The notes under the pieces: model-generated
What the model saw: the letters and a program-made list of their open reading frames with translations, nothing else
The model's database searches: none
Told to the model about the DNA's origin: nothing
Part shown: positions 7,517 to 9,254 of the stretch, piece after piece
Layout of the letters: every line of letters begins with the position of its first letter
Position numbering within the stretch: the stretch's first letter is position 1
Origin: JAUXIQ01 sp030620925 [NCBI: Nitrospinota bacterium]
GTDB lineage: Bacteria > JAUXIQ01
Direction: 5' to 3'
Length of the DNA: 9,254 bases
Assembly: GCA_030620925.1 (NCBI GenBank)
Contig: JAUXIQ010000052.1
Coordinates: forward strand, 1 to 9,254
Position numbers and translations under genes: made by a program

Positions 7517-7663
7517 GTGTATCTTTTTGAACGGAAATTCCTGTTAACAACGTATCTTTGCCAAATGCCTACCGTTGTGTACTTTATAAAAATCCTGAGA
7601 GCATGGGTCTGATGGGAATATTTCTATGGAAAGATTCCCTTCCTGCATTTGCCTCCAACATTT
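7517..7663. other. intergenic stretch between HEPN gene and amidase remnant
   Basis: This short non-coding stretch lies between two convergent reading directions. Its only clear structure is the hairpin at 7614-7639. Confidence 0.5.
7614..7639. terminator. hairpin, possible bidirectional terminator
   Basis: GGGAAT (7614-7619) pairs with ATTCCC (7634-7639). Inside an A/G mismatch, TTTC (7621-7624) pairs with GAAA (7629-7632) around the loop TATG. It is placed about 100 bases after the HEPN stop and 25 bases after the amidase remnant's stop on the other strand, as expected for a shared terminator between convergent units. The T-tract on the plus side is poor (TTCCTGCATTT). Confidence 0.4.
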
Positions 7664-7840
7664 TCAGGCGGATACAGGTGGTCTACGCTCCGCCCAGGGC
7701 CGCGCCTCTTCGAGCTGAGCAGCCAGACGGAATAAGGTGGCTTCATCGCCGAACCGTCCGATGAAATGTGATCCAATAGGCAGGCCCGCGGCGTTCCAGT
7801 AGAGGGGCACCGACATGCACCGGCAGCCGCCTGCCCACAT
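7664..7840 (-). pseudogene. amidase C-terminal remnant
   Basis: Minus-strand translation ends with a clear amidase-signature-family C-terminus: [19 protein letters not shown], then [22 protein letters not shown] and RRPPVSA before TGA at 7666-7664. Conserved points are the GLPIG turn after the core strand and the LE-ARPWA-PP tail. Similarity begins abruptly near the Met at 7816; the residues before it (WAGGCRC) do not look like the usual TGQPA segment. The frame is closed by a TGA just upstream. An ATG at 7840 with AGGAG about 7-8 bases upstream could still start a 58-residue peptide. The Ser-cisSer-Lys catalytic core is absent. A matching amidase N-terminal piece on the same strand lies at 9079-9254, so this is probably the other end of the same disrupted gene. 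Confidence 0.8.
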
Positions 7841-7867
7841 AAGAGAACTCCTTCCTCATGGATTCTC

Positions 7868-7909
7868 GGCCCCCTTCCAGTGCCCTTGGGGGAGGGGTTC
7901 GGGGTAAGG
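7868..7909. repeat. GC-rich intergenic repeat-like segment
   Basis: On the minus strand this C-rich then G-rich segment would translate to the LTPNPSPKG string. That string is familiar from dispersed non-coding repeats that are often mis-called as protein in bacterial genomes. CCCCC at 7870-7874 can pair with GGGGG at 7888-7892. Only one copy is present here, so repeat status cannot be shown from this window. Confidence 0.3.
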
Positions 7910-7992
7910 AACGCTGTGCTTCTGCCTTTTCTGTTGACTTTATCTTTGCTGTTTGTACCGATGTGCGCCGTGTATGTCATTACGGTCAAACA

Positions 7993-9027
7993 TCATGGCT
8001 TGCGGCCAGTGACGATGCTCCAGTAGCCAAAGGTCGGCTTCACTTCGATGTCAGTAAACCCCGCCTCCACGAGCATCGTGGACAACTCCTGGCCTGAATA
8101 CTGCTGGCCTGGTACCCACAAGAGCATGACAACATCGAAGGCAGCGGCCGCTAAAGGGTCGGTCTTGTCGTCATTAAAAAGTATCTCATGGATGATGATG
8201 CGACCCCCAGGCTTGAGGCTGTCAAAGCTCTTCTGAGTCAGGAAACGGCACTTCTCGGGTGGCCAGTTTTGGTAGCTGTTAGAATAGAAGTGGAAATCGG
8301 CCAACGGAAAGGCATCCTTCCAGTAATCGAATACCTGCGTCTTGACGCGGTTCTGCAGGTCATGGCGCTTGATGATCTCTTCTGCTACTTCGCACACTAG
8401 GGGCAGATCGAGGATAATGGCCTGCAAGTCGGGCCATCGCTGCGTCGCACCGATGGCGTGGGCACCCGAACCGCCGCCGATGTCGAGCATCAGCCGGTGC
8501 TCCAACAGGTCAACGGCTTCGGGCCAGGCTAGCGCAGGCCCCATGCTGAGGCCGTGCATCCCGAGGGTGAACGTGCGTGCCTGCTCGGCCTGCTTCTTGT
8601 GTGATTCTACATAATCCTCACCACCATAGGCTTGTGGGGAGTTCGTCAGCACCGCCTTTTTCAGGCTCTCAACTGAGTATACGGAGTAGGCCGCAATTGT
8701 CAGGTCCAGATATCCGCTGAAGGATGTGGGGCTGCTTTCGAGCAGATAGGTTTCCGCAAGCGGGGTCAATGAATAACGATTATCTTCGAGTCGAACCAGC
8801 CCTAAACATGCGTTTACAGACAGGAGTGCTCCCGCGGGACGAGGGTCAATTCCCAGCGCATCGCAGACCTCAGGCAAGGTGCGTGGCTTTTCGGCCAGAA
8901 GGGAAAAGAGCTTGAGGTCGTGAGATACCAGGACGGCCGGGTATGCATATATGCCTGAAAGAATATCCCAGATGGGCCGATCATCCATCCTCGGTCTCTG
9001 AATTGCTGGAATAGATTTCTCGTTCAT
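7993..9027 (-). CDS. SAM-dependent methyltransferase of the Methyltransf_2 (ASMT/CrtF-like) family
   Basis: This protein of 344 residues has the layout of small-molecule methyltransferases in this family. An N-terminal winged-helix dimerisation domain spans ~17-95 (AVLVSHDLKLFSLLAEKP, then LPEVCDALGIDPR and the wing RYSLTPLAETYLL). The C-terminal Rossmann domain has the SAM-binding motif LDIGGGSG (181-188), LDLPLV (206-211), KPGGRIIIHE (272-281) and the C-terminal AGFTDIEVKPTFGYWSIVTGRK. Where O-methyltransferases of this family have the catalytic His in HDW, this one reads YQNW (252-255), with Gln253 at the His place. An N-, C- or atypical methyltransferase, or a non-methylating relative such as RdmB, is therefore possible. 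Start chosen at 9027 because AAGGAGGAG at 9034-9042 is spaced 6 bases from it; the frame extends to 9060 without a comparable site. The gene sits between two amidase fragments on the same strand, so it may use the amidase promoter. Substrate unknown. Confidence 0.87.
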   Translation of the reverse strand: MNEKSIPAIQRPRMDDRPIWDILSGIYAYPAVLVSHDLKLFSLLAEKPRTLPEVCDALGIDPRPAGALLSVNACLGLVRLEDNRYSLTPLAETYLLESSPTSFSGYLDLTIAAYSVYSVESLKKAVLTNSPQAYGGEDYVESHKKQAEQARTFTLGMHGLSMGPALAWPEAVDLLEHRLMLDIGGGSGAHAIGATQRWPDLQAIILDLPLVCEVAEEIIKRHDLQNRVKTQVFDYWKDAFPLADFHFYSNSYQNWPPEKCRFLTQKSFDSLKPGGRIIIHEILFNDDKTDPLAAAAFDVVMLLWVPGQQYSGQELSTMLVEAGFTDIEVKPTFGYWSIVTGRKP

Positions 9028-9033
9028 GACATT

Positions 9034-9042
9034 CTCCTCCTT
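9034..9042 (-). promoter_or_regulatory. strong ribosome binding site of the methyltransferase gene
   Basis: AAGGAGGAG on the minus strand is an almost perfect anti-16S match placed 6 bases before the ATG at 9027-9025. It decides for this start over the in-frame ATG at 9060-9058. Confidence 0.8.
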
Positions 9043-9059
9043 AGATTTACCTTTTCGCA

Positions 9060-9085
9060 TGGCGCCTAACGCCGGAGTTTAGCTG
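9060..9085 (-). other. half-attC-like sequence at the amidase/methyltransferase junction
   Basis: On the minus strand the sequence runs GCTAAAC, TCCGGC, GTTAGGC, then GCC and ATG. GTTAGGC (9064-9070) fits the integron R' core GTTRRRY, and GCTAAAC (9077-9083) fits the inward RYYYAAC box except for one base, at the usual 5-6 base spacing. This resembles the right-hand simple site of an attC. The matching left half (GCCTAAC within ~60-140 bases upstream) is not found, so a complete attC is not supported. Confidence 0.3.
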
Positions 9086-9254
9086 CCGTCGGGGAGTTGG
9101 CCCTCGGCCGCATCGCGCGCAAGCTCATACATGGGTGTGATGACTGCGTTGAGGGCGGGGTTCAGCCGCTCGATGCGCTCGATGGCCGCTTCCACCAGTT
9201 CTGGCGCACTGACTTCTCCCTTCCGCACCAGCTCTGCCTGCGCTGTAGCATCTA
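9079..9254 (-). pseudogene. amidase N-terminal part, cut short by a stop (5' end outside window)
   Basis: The minus-strand frame enters from the right edge and reads [20 protein letters not shown], then [19 protein letters not shown] and [18 protein letters not shown] before TAA at 9081-9079. This is the characteristic N-terminal helical region of amidase-signature enzymes, with the [12 protein letters not shown] motif. In intact family members a segment like LPDGPF-GVPFLLKDL with the catalytic Lys follows; here the match ends right after LPDG. The middle ~350 residues including the Ser-cisSer-Lys triad are missing, while a C-terminal remnant occurs at 7664-7840. The product cannot be an active amidase. 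The methyltransferase gene begins about 50 bases downstream and may be read from the same transcript. Confidence 0.82.

Noticed and set aside
7624-7989. Minus-strand open frame of 121 codons
   Set aside because: It runs through the repeat-like segment and then through the amidase remnant in the wrong frame; the amidase-like translation is in another frame.
9064-9210. A complete attC site in either orientation
   Set aside because: Starting from GCCTAAC/GTTAGGC at 9064-9070, no partner core box or complementary inner boxes occur within the usual 57-141 bases on either side, so only a half-site resemblance is reported.
1-9254. tRNA genes, rRNA genes, CRISPR arrays
   Set aside because: No cloverleaf-like sequence, rRNA segment or regularly spaced direct repeat was seen on either strand.

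Overview
The window looks like a bacterial chromosome segment of moderate GC content, with AT-rich gaps between genes. No rRNA, tRNA, CRISPR array or intact transposase is visible. Gene content (PmbA/TldE-type protein, glycolate oxidase-like plus alanine-glyoxylate aminotransferase-like genes, MNT/HEPN pair, amidase fragments, ASMT-like methyltransferase) resembles that of Dehalococcoidia-like Chloroflexota or anaerobic Firmicutes. That placement is an impression from gene style, not a demonstrated assignment.

Layout, left to right: (1) the C-terminal end of an alpha/beta hydrolase on the plus strand; (2) a ~600-base AT-rich stretch with no convincing gene; (3) a plus-strand pmbA/tldE-type gene, convergent with (4) a minus-strand 960-residue fusion of GlcD-like and GlcE-like flavoprotein halves; (5) upstream of it on the same strand, a class V aminotransferase of the alanine/serine-glyoxylate type; (6) a plus-strand MNT nucleotidyltransferase overlapping a HEPN-domain gene that carries a one-base frameshift; (7) a bidirectional-looking hairpin; (8) an amidase gene broken in two on the minus strand, its C-terminal remnant at 7664-7840 and its N-terminal part running off the right edge from 9079, with a complete ASMT/CrtF-type methyltransferase gene in place of the missing middle.

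Working together: the aminotransferase and the GlcD-GlcE fusion form a plausible two-step glycolate to glyoxylate to glycine module, although no GlcF-type iron-sulfur subunit is in the window. The MNT/HEPN pair is a toxin-antitoxin-like unit whose HEPN partner appears inactivated. The right end is the most unusual part: an amidase coding sequence stops exactly where a sequence resembling half of an integron attC site begins, followed at once by a methyltransferase gene with a strong ribosome binding site. That methyltransferase has Gln where the family usually has its catalytic His, so it may not be an ordinary O-methyltransferase.

Start sites were refined by ribosome binding sites for the aminotransferase (6558 rather than 6573) and the methyltransferase (9027 rather than 9060).
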